The translations under genes and the position numbers were made by a program. 64,000 nt of DNA, taken from NCBI RefSeq assembly GCF_900199375.1, contig NZ_LT900217.1, forward strand, positions 868,001 through 932,000, written 5' to 3'. Positions within the stretch are counted from its first letter, which is position 1, and each line of letters begins with the position of its first letter. Positions 7,529 to 16,910 of the stretch are shown piece by piece. The notes beneath the pieces were generated by a model that made no database searches, had not been told where the DNA came from, and saw nothing but the letters and a program-made list of their open reading frames with translations. The stretch comes from Gordonibacter urolithinfaciens. Its GTDB lineage: Bacteria; Actinomycetota; Coriobacteriia; Coriobacteriales; Eggerthellaceae.

Positions 7529-10500
7529 CTAAAACGGGTCCACGTAGAGCCGCATGCCGTCGGGCAGGCGGACGAGGCCCGCCCGCTGGAGGACGTCGGC
7601 GAACGGCGTGTCCAGCACGGGCCGGCCGTTGAACGATTCCACCACCACCTTCTTGCGGGAGCCCTCCGCCCCGTCGCGCCGCACCGCACGCGCCGCGTGG
7701 GCGACGAGGGCGCGAGCGGCCTCTTCGAGCGCCACCTCGTCCGCGGTGAAGGCCAACACGGAGCGCAGGCCCGCCGCGGCGTAGAGCACCGGCACGCCGT
7801 CGCGCATGGCCACGAGGCTCCCCGGCCGGCGCGCGGGGCGCGCAACCGAGGGCATGCCGTCAGGCGAGGCAGAGGAAGCGGCGCCGGAAGGAGCCGTAGG
7901 CGCGGTAGCATCGCCGCTAGCAGGGGCTTCAGATGCAGGAGCATCGCCGCCCGAGAGGGGCGGCCACGGCAGGCCGGCTCCGAACAGGCACGCAGGGTCG
8001 TCGGCCGCCAGCACCACGCATCCTCCGGCACCGGAGCGGCCGTCCCGCGCATCCCCTTCGGCCGCATAGGTGCGCAGCAGGTCCACCGTCTCGCGGGCGG
8101 CGAACTGCGCCGGGCCGAGGCCCTTCACGAACATGCCGCGCAGAAGGTCGCCGGCGTCCTCCATCGACCGCAGCACCGGCATGAGGGCGCCCAGGCCGCC
8201 GGGTACGCCGGAGAGCAGGGCCACGTCGCGCGCGAGCACGCCGTAACGGTCGAGGATCGACTCCACCAGCGCCACGGCGCGCACGGTATCGTTCTCCGGC
8301 GACGGCGCGAGCAGCGACCAACGGCCCGAGAGCGCCGCGCCTGCGGAGCCGACACCCACCACGGAGGCGCGCTCCGCGGCCTCGGCCCGCAGCCCGCCGG
8401 CCGCAGCGCCGCGGTAGCGCGAGCGCCGGCTGCCTGCGCGGCGCTTCGGCGCGGGGCGCGGACGCGTGCCCGAGGCCGCCGCCTCGGCCGCGCGCACCGG
8501 CGCGAACGTGTCGTTCGTGGCGCGCCCGCTCCACACCAGCTCCTGCAGCGCCGCGGCGATGGACGCCTCGTCGACGCGCTCGGGCTCCATCCGGCGCCGC
8601 ACCGCATCGGCTATCTGGCGGAAGAACAGCCCGTAGCCGCTGGCGAGCGCCTCCACGACGGCCTCCTCCACCGACGGGCGCACGGCCGGCTCCACGTCCT
8701 CCGCTCCGGCCAACGCCGCATCGGCCTGCACGGGCGCGAGCGGCGAATCCGTGGGGTAGAAGGCCACGAGCGCAGGCGCCGCGGCAGCCTTCCCCGCCTT
8801 GCGCGCCCGCGGGCCCCCGTCCGCCGGCGGGGCGCCGTCCTCGCGGCGTCTCGCCGCCCACACCACCTCGCCTGCGGCGACGAGCTCGTCGAGCATCGAA
8901 GGCCGGTAGTCGCGCACCCGGCTGGGGAACACGTGGCCCTCCCAAGCCGCGGCCGGCAGGAACACGCCCTCGAACTGGGAGATGACCTGGGCTACCCCTT
9001 CCGTCCCCTCGAGCGTTCCCCCGCCCGTGCCCGCTCCCTGAAGATCCAGCACGTAGCGCGCATAGGCGCTCGCAGGCACCGCGCGCACGGCGGCGCGCGC
9101 CTTCGCGAGCGAGCGCGAGCGCAGGCGGCGGAACACCTCCGCCGACACCCAAGTGCGCTCGGCCCCCGTGATCGCAGCCACGGCCCCGACGCCCGCAGGC
9201 CCCGGCCCGTCCGCGCAGCCGAACCGGCCCTGCACGACCTTGCCGGCCGCGACTAGGCGGCGCAGGCTCTCGCGCGCCACCGAAGGCCCGATGCCGAGGC
9301 GTGCCGCCACCTCCGCCTCCCCGAAGGGACCGTGCGTGCGGGCGTAGCGCGCGACGAGGCCGTCCAGCGGTCCCGGGCCGTCGCCCGCGTCCGGCACCTC
9401 GAGGAACGCTGCGGGAACCCACGCGGGCGCCTCCGTCCCCAGCGCCTCGTGCAGGCGCCCCGCATCCTCCACGGCCGCCCAGCGCTCCACGCCGCCTATC
9501 ATGGCCGGGAAGGCGCGCTTCGCGTCGCGCAGCTCCTCCAGCAGGGTGCGGGCCTCGGCAGGGGTGGCAGAACGCGAAGGCGTGGGAGCGGCTGCCGCGC
9601 CTTCGCAGGTTTCAGCTGGCGAGGCGTTTGAGTCTTCGGCCGCGGCGTCCCATGGGCGCTCCCGCCCGGCGAGGCGGCCGGAAGCATCGGCATCGCACTC
9701 GTCTTCTTGCCCGGGTCCAGGCGATCCCCCCGGCGCCTCCAGCCGCGCGGCCACCTCTTCCGCCGTGAGCGGGCCCAGCACGCGCAGCAGGTCGGCCGCG
9801 CCCTCCGCGCCGCGGGCGCGCCGGTCGGGCGCCAGGCGCTGCAGCTGCGCCTCTACCTGGGCCACCACCTGCGGGTCCAGCAGCTCGCCCAGGTCGGCCG
9901 AGCCCAAGAGCTCGCCCAAGAGCGCCGGGTCCAGCGACAGCAGCGACGCCTGGCGCTCCGCGTGCGGCAGGTCGCCCTGGTACAGGTGCTCGCCCACGTA
10001 GCCGAACAGGAGCGGGCCGGCGAAGGGCGACGGGATGCTCGTCTGCGCCTCCACCATGCGCACGGTGCCCTCCGCAAGCCCCTCCATGAGCTCGTGGAGC
10101 GCATCCAGGTCGTACACATCCTGCAGGCACTCGCGCGCCGTCTCCAGCAGTATCGGGAAGTCGCGCTCGCCGCGTGCCGCCTCCAGCAACTGGCCCGCCT
10201 TGAGGCGCTGCTGCCACAAGGGGGCGCGCTTGCCCGGCTGCGTGGGCGACATGAGCAGGGCGCGCGCCGCGCACTCGCGGAACCGCGCGGCGAAGAGCGC
10301 CGTCTTGTCCACCCGGTCGCGTACGATGCGCACGAGCTCGTCGGGGTCGAACGCGAACAGCTCCGCCCCCGGCAGGCGCGTCTCGGTCATGGGCACGCGC
10401 AGCAGAATGCCGTCGTCGGCGGCCATGGCCTGCGGATCGAAGCCGAGCGTGCGCTCCACGCGATCCTGCACCGCCATGGCCCACGGCTCGTGCACCTGCC

Positions 10501-12931
10501 GGCCGTAGGGCGAATGCAGCATGACGCGCCAGTCGCCCGTCTCGTCCTCGCAGCGCTCCACCACGAGCGTCTTATCGTCCGGCACGACGCCGGTAGCCTC
10601 GCGCTGCGCGCACACGAGCGCGGCCAGGTTGTTCTGCGCGTCCTCGTCGAGGCCTGCAGCCGTCAGCCGCTCGCGCAGGGCGGGGTCGAGGCGCGAAGCC
10701 GCATCGGCGAGCAAGTCCGCGCCGGCTGCAGCCGCACCCGCCGCCCCTGCGAGCGCCTTGTCCGCCCCGGCGGCGGCTCCGTCCCCAAGTTCCCCGCCCC
10801 CGGCCCCCTCGTCCAGGCCGGCGGCCACGGCGCGCAAAAACGCCCCGCGCGCACGCCCGGTCTCGGCGGGGCGGCCCACGCCCTCGCCGTGCCAGAACGG
10901 CAAACGCGCAGAGCGGCCCGGCGCGGGTTCCACAATGACGCGGTCGCGCGTGATCTCGCTGATGCGCCACGAGCTGGTGCCCAGCGCGATGATGTCGCCC
11001 ACGCGCGACTCGTACACCATCTCCTCGTCCAGCTCGCCCACGCGGCGACGGCCCTCGTTGCCGTCGCCCTCGGGCAGCACCACCGAGAACATGCCGCGGT
11101 CGGGGATCGTGCCCGCCGCCGTCACGGCCAGCCGCTGGGCGGCGGGCCGCGGCGAGAGCTCCCCGCTCTCGCGGTCCCACACGATGCGCGGCGCGAACTC
11201 GGCCAGGTCGGCCGAGGCATAGCGCCCGGACAGCATGTCCAGCACCCCGTCGAACGCGCGACGCGGCAGCTCCGAGAACGGCGCCGCCCGGCGCACCGTG
11301 GCGTACCAGCCGTCGGCGGTGGCGCCGCCCATGGCCACGGCGGCCACCGTCTGCTGCGCCAGCACGTCCAGCGGGTTGCGCACGAGCGCGGTGGCCTCGA
11401 TGGCGCCGGCGCGCATGCCCTCGGCCACCACGGCCGCGTCGATGACCTCCGTGCGCGTGCGCGGATAGATGGAGCCTGTCGACCGGCCGCCCACCTGGTG
11501 GTTCGCGCGCCCGATGCGCTGCAAGCCGCTCGCCACCGACGTCGGGGCGGCCACCTGCAGCACGAGGTCGATCGACCCCATGTCAATGCCCAGCTCGAGC
11601 GAGGACGTGGCCACCACGCAGGGCAGCTCCCCGGCCTTCAGCTCGCGCTCCACCTGCAGGCGCTTCTCCTTCGACACCGAGCCGTGGTGGGCCTTCGCGA
11701 TGATCTCGGGCGCGCCCTGCGCGAGCTCGCTCGTGGACCCCAGGTCCGAGCGCAGGTGCGACGACGGCCCGCCGTCCGCCTGGCCGCCGGGCGCCATGAG
11801 GCCCTCGCGCTTCGCGTACAGCTCGTTCAGCCGCGCGGTGAGCTTCTCGCACAGCCCGCGCGAGTTCACGAACACGATGGTGGTGCGGTGCGCCAGCACC
11901 TCGTCAAGGATGGACGCCTCGATGAGCGGCCAAATGGACGACGTGCCCGCACGGCTGTCGGGCGTGGCTCCCCGGGGCTTGTCGCCGGCCATGAGCGAGC
12001 GCAGCGCCCGGTCGGACTTCCACGCCTCCTCGGCCGGCGCGCGGCGCGGCCCGCCGCCCCGGCCGGCGCGCAGCCCGCCGGCGTCGGCGCCGGGGAAGGC
12101 CGGGATGGCCGTCATGTCGCGCACGGGCACCACCACGCGCACGTCCAGGTCGGGCCGCCCCTCAGCAGCGATCACGCGCACGGGGTGCGGCCCGCCCAGG
12201 AAGCGCGCCACCTCCTCGCGTGGGCGAACCGTGGCCGAGAGCCCGATGCGCTGCGCCGGGCGTTCCAGCAGGTCGTCCAACCGCTCCAAGCTAAGCGCCA
12301 GGTGCGCGCCGCGCTTGTTGCCGGCGAGCGCGTGCACCTCGTCCACGATGACGGTCTCCACGCCGCGCAGCACCTCGCGCGCCTTGGACGTGAGCATGAG
12401 GTAAAGCGACTCGGGCGTGGTGATGAGGATGTCCGGCGGGTTGCGCTGGATGGCCCGGCGCTGGTCGGGCGTGGTGTCGCCGGTGCGCATGCCCGTGCGC
12501 ACGGCCGGCGCGGGGGCGCCTTCGTCGGCGAGCCGCCGCGCGATGCCCGCGAGCGGCGCCTGCAGGTTGCGCTCCACATCCGCCCCGAGCGCCTTGAGCG
12601 GCGACACGTACAGCACGCGCACGCCCCGCGGCGGCTTCGTGGCAGCGGGGCGCGCCTTCTCTCGCATGAGCGCGTCGAGCGCGAACAGGAACGCTGCCAG
12701 CGTCTTGCCCGACCCGGTGGGCGCGATGACGAGCGCGCTCTCGCCGCCCTCCACCGCCTCCCAAGCCTGCTCCTGCACGGGCGTGGGGCCAGCCGGAAAC
12801 GCGTCGAGGAACCACCCGCGCACGGCTTCGGAGAACCGCATGAGGGCGTCCGGAGACGGGCGGGCCCCATCGTCCGCACCCGCTGCAGCGGCGCCCGCGG
12901 CCTCGTCCTCGGCACGGTTCCCATCGTCCAT
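7529..12931 (-). CDS. lhr: Lhr-type very large DEAD/H-box helicase
   Basis: An 1800-residue superfamily 2 helicase of the Lhr (large helicase-related) group. Walker A is APTGSGKT (residues 70-77), motif II is DEVH (197-200), motif III is SAT (232-234), and the second RecA domain carries VATSSLELGIDMG and QRIGRANHQVGG (motifs V and VI). The Lhr winged-helix and C-terminal domains follow, with QREATGVVPDDKTLVVER and LRVPMTETRLPGAELFAF. It is longer than E. coli Lhr (~1540), partly because of Ala/Gly/Pro-rich linkers (around residues 1090-1160 and 1610-1660). Lhr enzymes translocate 3'-5' on single-stranded DNA and act in DNA repair. The start is preceded only by GGAAGGGGG at a long distance, so it could lie slightly downstream. 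Confidence 0.93.
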   Translation of the reverse strand: MDDGNRAEDEAAGAAAAGADDGARPSPDALMRFSEAVRGWFLDAFPAGPTPVQEQAWEAVEGGESALVIAPTGSGKTLAAFLFALDALMREKARPAATKPPRGVRVLYVSPLKALGADVERNLQAPLAGIARRLADEGAPAPAVRTGMRTGDTTPDQRRAIQRNPPDILITTPESLYLMLTSKAREVLRGVETVIVDEVHALAGNKRGAHLALSLERLDDLLERPAQRIGLSATVRPREEVARFLGGPHPVRVIAAEGRPDLDVRVVVPVRDMTAIPAFPGADAGGLRAGRGGGPRRAPAEEAWKSDRALRSLMAGDKPRGATPDSRAGTSSIWPLIEASILDEVLAHRTTIVFVNSRGLCEKLTARLNELYAKREGLMAPGGQADGGPSSHLRSDLGSTSELAQGAPEIIAKAHHGSVSKEKRLQVERELKAGELPCVVATSSLELGIDMGSIDLVLQVAAPTSVASGLQRIGRANHQVGGRSTGSIYPRTRTEVIDAAVVAEGMRAGAIEATALVRNPLDVLAQQTVAAVAMGGATADGWYATVRRAAPFSELPRRAFDGVLDMLSGRYASADLAEFAPRIVWDRESGELSPRPAAQRLAVTAAGTIPDRGMFSVVLPEGDGNEGRRRVGELDEEMVYESRVGDIIALGTSSWRISEITRDRVIVEPAPGRSARLPFWHGEGVGRPAETGRARGAFLRAVAAGLDEGAGGGELGDGAAAGADKALAGAAGAAAAGADLLADAASRLDPALRERLTAAGLDEDAQNNLAALVCAQREATGVVPDDKTLVVERCEDETGDWRVMLHSPYGRQVHEPWAMAVQDRVERTLGFDPQAMAADDGILLRVPMTETRLPGAELFAFDPDELVRIVRDRVDKTALFAARFRECAARALLMSPTQPGKRAPLWQQRLKAGQLLEAARGERDFPILLETARECLQDVYDLDALHELMEGLAEGTVRMVEAQTSIPSPFAGPLLFGYVGEHLYQGDLPHAERQASLLSLDPALLGELLGSADLGELLDPQVVAQVEAQLQRLAPDRRARGAEGAADLLRVLGPLTAEEVAARLEAPGGSPGPGQEDECDADASGRLAGRERPWDAAAEDSNASPAETCEGAAAAPTPSRSATPAEARTLLEELRDAKRAFPAMIGGVERWAAVEDAGRLHEALGTEAPAWVPAAFLEVPDAGDGPGPLDGLVARYARTHGPFGEAEVAARLGIGPSVARESLRRLVAAGKVVQGRFGCADGPGPAGVGAVAAITGAERTWVSAEVFRRLRSRSLAKARAAVRAVPASAYARYVLDLQGAGTGGGTLEGTEGVAQVISQFEGVFLPAAAWEGHVFPSRVRDYRPSMLDELVAAGEVVWAARRREDGAPPADGGPRARKAGKAAAAPALVAFYPTDSPLAPVQADAALAGAEDVEPAVRPSVEEAVVEALASGYGLFFRQIADAVRRRMEPERVDEASIAAALQELVWSGRATNDTFAPVRAAEAAASGTRPRPAPKRRAGSRRSRYRGAAAGGLRAEAAERASVVGVGSAGAALSGRWSLLAPSPENDTVRAVALVESILDRYGVLARDVALLSGVPGGLGALMPVLRSMEDAGDLLRGMFVKGLGPAQFAARETVDLLRTYAAEGDARDGRSGAGGCVVLAADDPACLFGAGLPWPPLSGGDAPASEAPASGDATAPTAPSGAASSASPDGMPSVARPARRPGSLVAMRDGVPVLYAAAGLRSVLAFTADEVALEEAARALVAHAARAVRRDGAEGSRKKVVVESFNGRPVLDTPFADVLQRAGLVRLPDGMRLYVDPF

Positions 12932-13069
12932 GGCAGCCCGTCGCCCCCTTCCGGCTATCGTCGTACGGTCCTGCCCATCTTACCGCATATGCACCGTGCG
13001 AGGCGCCCGGCCGCCCCGGCCGTTGCGAAACCTTAGGACGCGCCCAAACGCCTACTGCAGAAGCGAGGT

Positions 13070-13096
13070 GGGGGGGGCGGCATCCACCCCCCCCCC
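13070..13096. repeat. G8 and C10 homopolymer tracts forming a hairpin
   Basis: Eight G (13070-13077) and ten C (13087-13096) are separated by 9 nt and can pair as a hairpin. They lie in the ~250 bp gap between the Lhr start and the end of the MFS gene. They may help terminate the MFS transcript. Runs of this length are prone to slippage. No reading frame spans them convincingly. Confidence 0.55.
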
Positions 13097-13181
13097 GACG
13101 TGCGCCCGCGCAGCCATACCCGCATCTCGCAGCCAGGCCCGCAGCGCAGCCGCAGCCGACGCGTTCTCCGCAGAACACTCC

Positions 13182-14531
13182 CTACACAGCGATCTCGAAG
13201 CCCTCCGCGTCCAGCTCCGGCGCGCCCTCGGCCCGGCGGCGCTCAACCAGGCGCCGCGCGGCGGGGATGGACGCCAGCAGCGCGAGCCCCATGACCACGC
13301 TCGCCGCGATCACCATGATCCACACCGGCGCGAACGACAGGTACGCATCGAACATCACGCCCGACAACACCGCGCCCACGGCCGCGCCCAACAGCTCGAA
13401 CGCCGTCACGATGCCCGTGACCGTGCCCAGATCCTTCTTGCCGTACTCCTTCACCACCATGATGGGCGGCGCCACCGTGCCCATGCACGTGGCGAACCCG
13501 AAGAACAGGCAGGCAAGAATAGGGCCCCAGTCCGTTGCCGGGAACAGCAGCATGACGCCGGCCAAAACCGACGTGATCGTGCCCAGGATGGTGCCCATGC
13601 GCATGCCCCAGCGGTCGTAGATGGCGCCGAGCGCCACCTTCGCCACGATGACCACGGCCAGGTAGAACGACCACACCGAGCCCGCCCACAGGGTGGAGTG
13701 CCCGCCGGTCACCACCTCGGTGCCGCCCACGGTCACGCTCGTCATGTTGGCGATGGAGTTCGTGATGATGCACCCGTTCGTGATGCCCATGGCCACGAAC
13801 CCCACCACCAAAAGCCAGAACGCGGCGCTCTTGCGCAGCGGCTTCCATCCCACCGACACCGTGACGGGCGCATCGGGCGAGCGGTCGGCCTTGGCCTGCT
13901 CGGTCTGCCCGGCACCGTAGGGCTCGAGGCCCTTCTCGCTCGGGCGCGTGCGGAACGCCGCCACCGCCAGCGGCAGGGCCGCCACGAGGCACACCACGGC
14001 CAGCAGCAGGAACGCCGCGCGCCAGCCGGACGCCTCGATCATCGCGCTCGTGGCCGGCGAGAGTATCACGCCGCCGATGCCCGACCCCGAAAGCGCGATG
14101 GACACGGCCAGCCCGCGCTTCAGCGTGAACCAGTTCGAGATGATCACCGACACCAGAAGGCGCGTGCCGGCCACCACCACCATGCCCGCCACCACGCACA
14201 GCGCGTACAGCTGCCACACGGCGGTGATCTGCGACAATCCCACGAGCACCACCGAGCTCGTGAGCACCGTGACCGCCCCCAGCACCCGCGCGGAGCACTT
14301 GTCCGTGAGCTTGCCGATGACAAGCGACGCGAACACCGCCACCACGGTGGTGATGGACACGCCCGTGTTGAACTGCCCCACCGTGAGGCCCAGGTCCTCC
14401 ACGATGTGCGTCTGGAACAGCGGGATGCAGTTCACGAACACCGTGTAGCAGGTGGCCATGATCAGCAGGCCGCCGATGACGATCCACCACCCGTAGAAGA
14501 ACTTCCCCTGTTTACGCCCCTGATCGGCCAT
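13182..14531 (-). CDS. MFS transporter, oxalate/formate-antiporter (OFA)-like
   Basis: A 449-residue transporter with 12 predicted membrane helices. It opens with FFYGWWIVIGGLLIMATCY, the signature of the OFA subgroup, and has LVIGKLTDKCSARVLG (the conserved loop 2-3 MFS motif). A charged central loop (~190-220, EKGLEPYGAGQTEQAKADRS) separates the two six-helix halves. Substrates in this group are small carboxylates, but the one used here cannot be told from sequence. ATG 14531 has a GAGGAA box lying in the last codons of the upstream M20 peptidase gene, so the pair is probably co-transcribed and could combine uptake with peptide or acyl-amino-acid hydrolysis. Confidence 0.88.
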   Translation of the reverse strand: MADQGRKQGKFFYGWWIVIGGLLIMATCYTVFVNCIPLFQTHIVEDLGLTVGQFNTGVSITTVVAVFASLVIGKLTDKCSARVLGAVTVLTSSVVLVGLSQITAVWQLYALCVVAGMVVVAGTRLLVSVIISNWFTLKRGLAVSIALSGSGIGGVILSPATSAMIEASGWRAAFLLLAVVCLVAALPLAVAAFRTRPSEKGLEPYGAGQTEQAKADRSPDAPVTVSVGWKPLRKSAAFWLLVVGFVAMGITNGCIITNSIANMTSVTVGGTEVVTGGHSTLWAGSVWSFYLAVVIVAKVALGAIYDRWGMRMGTILGTITSVLAGVMLLFPATDWGPILACLFFGFATCMGTVAPPIMVVKEYGKKDLGTVTGIVTAFELLGAAVGAVLSGVMFDAYLSFAPVWIMVIAASVVMGLALLASIPAARRLVERRRAEGAPELDAEGFEIAV

Positions 14532-14537
14532 GGTTCC

Positions 14538-15989
14538 TCATTTCCCCAACTGGTCGAGATGCCGTATGAACTCCACGTAGAACCCCACCCCGCGCTTGAA
14601 GCTGTCCACGTCCAGGTTCTCGTCCTGGCCGTGGATGCGGGCTCGCTGGTCGCCCTTGAACAGGAAGCCTGCGAAGCGGTACGTGCGCGGGCAGACGCGC
14701 GCGAAGTGGCGCGCGTCGCTGCAGCTGGACTGCACGTAGGGCGCGATACCGGCCTCGGGGTACACGGCGTTTATCGCGCGGCGCAGGTAGTCGAAGGCGG
14801 CGTCGCCCTCGAACGGCGACACGGGCGACGGCTCGCTCACCTCGAAGGTCGAGAACTCCGTGCGGCCGTCGAAGCGCTCCTCGATGCGCGCGAGGGCCGC
14901 CGCCACGCCCTCGCCGGGGTCCACGCGCACGTTCACCGTGGCCTTGGCCTGCTTGGGGATGATGTTGTGCGCCGGCGCCCCCGCGAGCTGCGTGAGCGCG
15001 TAGGTGGTGCGCACCATGGCCGCCGTCTCGGGGTTGCCCTTCATGATGCGCACCACCAGGCGGCGGAAGAGCCAGAGGTTGCCGAACACGATGCGCAGCG
15101 CGAAGCTGCCGTGCGAGGCCAGCTCCCGCAGCATGGCCGCCACCGGGGCCGACAGCGCCGCGCGCGGCGGGTTCTTCTGCAGCGCGTCCAGCCCCGACAC
15201 GAGCTTCGCCGTGGCGTCCTGGAGCGTGGGCGTGGCCGCATGGCCGCCGTCGGCGTTCGTGGTTATGCTCGCGTTGAACACGCCCTTCTCGGACACGCCC
15301 ACCACGGCGAACGGGATGTCCACGCCGAGCGGCGGGTTGTCGATGACCGCGCCGCCCTCGTCCACCACCATGTACGGCACGCGCCCGATGCGCTGCAGGT
15401 GCTCCACCATGTGGGGCGCCGTGTCGCCGCCGTCCTCCTCGGTGTTCGACGAGAAGAAGTACACGTCGCGCGGGGGCGTGAACCCCTCGGCTATCAGGCG
15501 CTCGGCAGCCTCCATGAGGCCGGCCCACACGCACTTCGTGTCCACCGCGCCGCGCGCGTAGATGCGGCCGTCGTCGATGTCCGCCGCGAACGGCTCGTGC
15601 GTCCAGCCCACGGGGTCTGCGTCCACCACGTCGTGATGCGCCATGAGCACGATGGGCGCGAGCTCGCAGTTGGCGCCCTTCCACAGAAGCGAGATGCCGC
15701 GGCCGTCGATCAGCTCCAGCTCGCAGGCTTCGAACACGGCCGGGTACAGCCGGCGCAGCGCGGGCACGAACCCGTCGAAGGCCGTGCGGTCGGCATCGGG
15801 GTTGCGCAGGTCCCACACCGTGGGGATGCGCAGCAACGCGCGGAAGCGCTCGACCGCGGCGTCGTCGCCCGCCGCCGCGGACGGCGGCAGCGGATCGGGC
15901 ACGGGCGTTGGCTTGAGTCGGGCGGCGTTCGCCACGAGGACGACCGCCAAGACGGCGACCGCCGCCGCCAGAACGATGAGAACAACCAT
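14538..15989 (-). CDS. membrane-anchored M20-family metallopeptidase
   Basis: A 483-residue di-zinc hydrolase of the M20/CPS1-like group. The first ~22 residues form an uncleaved N-terminal anchor (VVLIVLAAAVAVLAVVLVA), so the enzyme probably faces outward. Metal and catalytic residues are visible: MAHHDVVDADP (His119, Asp120 region), ARGAVDTKCVW (bridging Asp150) and SSNTEEDGGD (Glu184, Glu185); the dimerisation domain includes NIIPKQAKATVNVRVDPGEG. It hydrolyses amide bonds of small peptides or N-acyl amino acids. ATG 15989 follows AAGGAGGGGG. Six base pairs separate its stop from the MFS gene start. Confidence 0.9.
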   Translation of the reverse strand: MVVLIVLAAAVAVLAVVLVANAARLKPTPVPDPLPPSAAAGDDAAVERFRALLRIPTVWDLRNPDADRTAFDGFVPALRRLYPAVFEACELELIDGRGISLLWKGANCELAPIVLMAHHDVVDADPVGWTHEPFAADIDDGRIYARGAVDTKCVWAGLMEAAERLIAEGFTPPRDVYFFSSNTEEDGGDTAPHMVEHLQRIGRVPYMVVDEGGAVIDNPPLGVDIPFAVVGVSEKGVFNASITTNADGGHAATPTLQDATAKLVSGLDALQKNPPRAALSAPVAAMLRELASHGSFALRIVFGNLWLFRRLVVRIMKGNPETAAMVRTTYALTQLAGAPAHNIIPKQAKATVNVRVDPGEGVAAALARIEERFDGRTEFSTFEVSEPSPVSPFEGDAAFDYLRRAINAVYPEAGIAPYVQSSCSDARHFARVCPRTYRFAGFLFKGDQRARIHGQDENLDVDSFKRGVGFYVEFIRHLDQLGK

Positions 15990-16033
15990 GGAACCCCCTC
16001 CTTGGACGCCCGGCTCGTGCAGGCGGCCGACAG

Positions 16034-16066
16034 CCCCGCCCCCTGCGGCAAGCGCAGGGGGCGGGG
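16034..16066. terminator. strong 14-bp GC hairpin, probable terminator-like structure
   Basis: CCCCGCCCCCTGCG (16034-16047) pairs perfectly with CGCAGGGGGCGGGG (16053-16066) around a 5-nt loop. It lies between the end of the HTH gene (16119) and the M20 start (15989). No U-run follows on either strand, so it may be a pause or RNA-stabilising structure rather than a classical intrinsic terminator. Confidence 0.5.
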
Positions 16067-16118
16067 GCGATGCCTTGTGCTGCCGGCCATTATACGCCCT
16101 GCGCAGACGGTTGCCCGG

Positions 16119-16910
16119 CTACTCCTTGTCTCTCAGTTCCCTTAGCCTTCGGAAAAACGTCGAGACGCTGATACCGAGCTGCGCTGCGGCCTCTTCGGCG
16201 CTCGCCTCGCGCGCCTCATACGAGGCTATCGTTTCGCGTAGCACCAGCTCATCGATCGGCTTGCGCTTACGACCATGATAGGCGCCTCGCTCGGCAGCAG
16301 CCTGCACGCCCGAAACACGAGCCTTTTCCCGGTAGCGGTAGGCCTTCTCGTACAGGGGCAAGAGCACTCCATGCAGCGCCGCCCGACCTTCAGCGGAGAC
16401 GTCCTCGCCATCCAAAACAAGTCCGTCACCTCGGCACAGCGCAACGAGCAGCACCCTGAGAGCCTGCTCGGAGCTCACCGCACGCCCGATCGATCCCGAT
16501 ACGTCGACGCAAGCCGCGCCGCCGTCTTCGCGAGCCTCTCGAACGTAAAGACCGTCTCCGATGTAGCGTGTATCCGTCCTGATAAGCCACTCGATTTTGT
16601 CAAGGTACTCCATATCCAATGCATCGAGAAGCCGCCAGAGATCTTCGCGATTCTCCGAAGGAGCCCGCTCGCTCACGAATGTCGGAGTCAGGTTTTCGCG
16701 AACATATTCTTCCTTGCGCAACGAGAGATCGAATCCCGGAACGCCCTGGAAATCCGGCGGTTGCAGCAAGTCGATAACCGCCCAATTGGGCACAAAGACG
16801 TATCGGAACGTCTCGTCCTCGCGCACCGTGCACGCTATCGTTCCCACGTCATAAACCAAGCCTCCCGGCCCGTCCAGACTTATCGTGCCCTTCGTCGTTT
16901 TTTCCTTCAT
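16119..16910 (-). CDS. unclassified protein with resolvase-like C-terminal HTH, partner of HipA-like kinase
   Basis: A 263-residue protein whose ATG overlaps the kinase stop by 4 bp (16907-16910). The N-terminal ~210 residues match nothing I recognise (NWAVIDLLQPPDFQGVPGFD and RYIGDGLYVREAREDGG are typical stretches). The C-terminus is a clear helix-turn-helix: GRKRKPIDELVLRETI, then SAEEAAAQLGISVSTFFRRL, the form found at the ends of serine resolvases/invertases. No resolvase catalytic domain is present. The likely role is a DNA-binding partner that represses the operon and may bind or neutralise the kinase; this is inferred from coupling and from the upstream palindromes. Confidence 0.8.
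   Translation of the reverse strand: MKEKTTKGTISLDGPGGLVYDVGTIACTVREDETFRYVFVPNWAVIDLLQPPDFQGVPGFDLSLRKEEYVRENLTPTFVSERAPSENREDLWRLLDALDMEYLDKIEWLIRTDTRYIGDGLYVREAREDGGAACVDVSGSIGRAVSSEQALRVLLVALCRGDGLVLDGEDVSAEGRAALHGVLLPLYEKAYRYREKARVSGVQAAAERGAYHGRKRKPIDELVLRETIASYEAREASAEEAAAQLGISVSTFFRRLRELRDKE

Noticed and set aside
9707-13036. Very long open frame (1109 codons) on the plus strand opposite the Lhr gene
   Set aside because: It is His/Arg/Ala-rich, has no recognisable domain, and lies entirely antisense to a helicase with clear motifs. Such open antisense frames are expected in high-GC coding DNA.
12417-16145. 1242-codon plus-strand open frame across the MFS and M20 genes
   Set aside because: It crosses intergenic DNA and two genes with clear opposite-strand families. 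The composition is Arg/His-rich with no domain.
16119-16910. Serine recombinase/invertase
   Set aside because: Only the C-terminal HTH resembles resolvases. The N-terminal catalytic domain with its Ser and Arg residues is absent.
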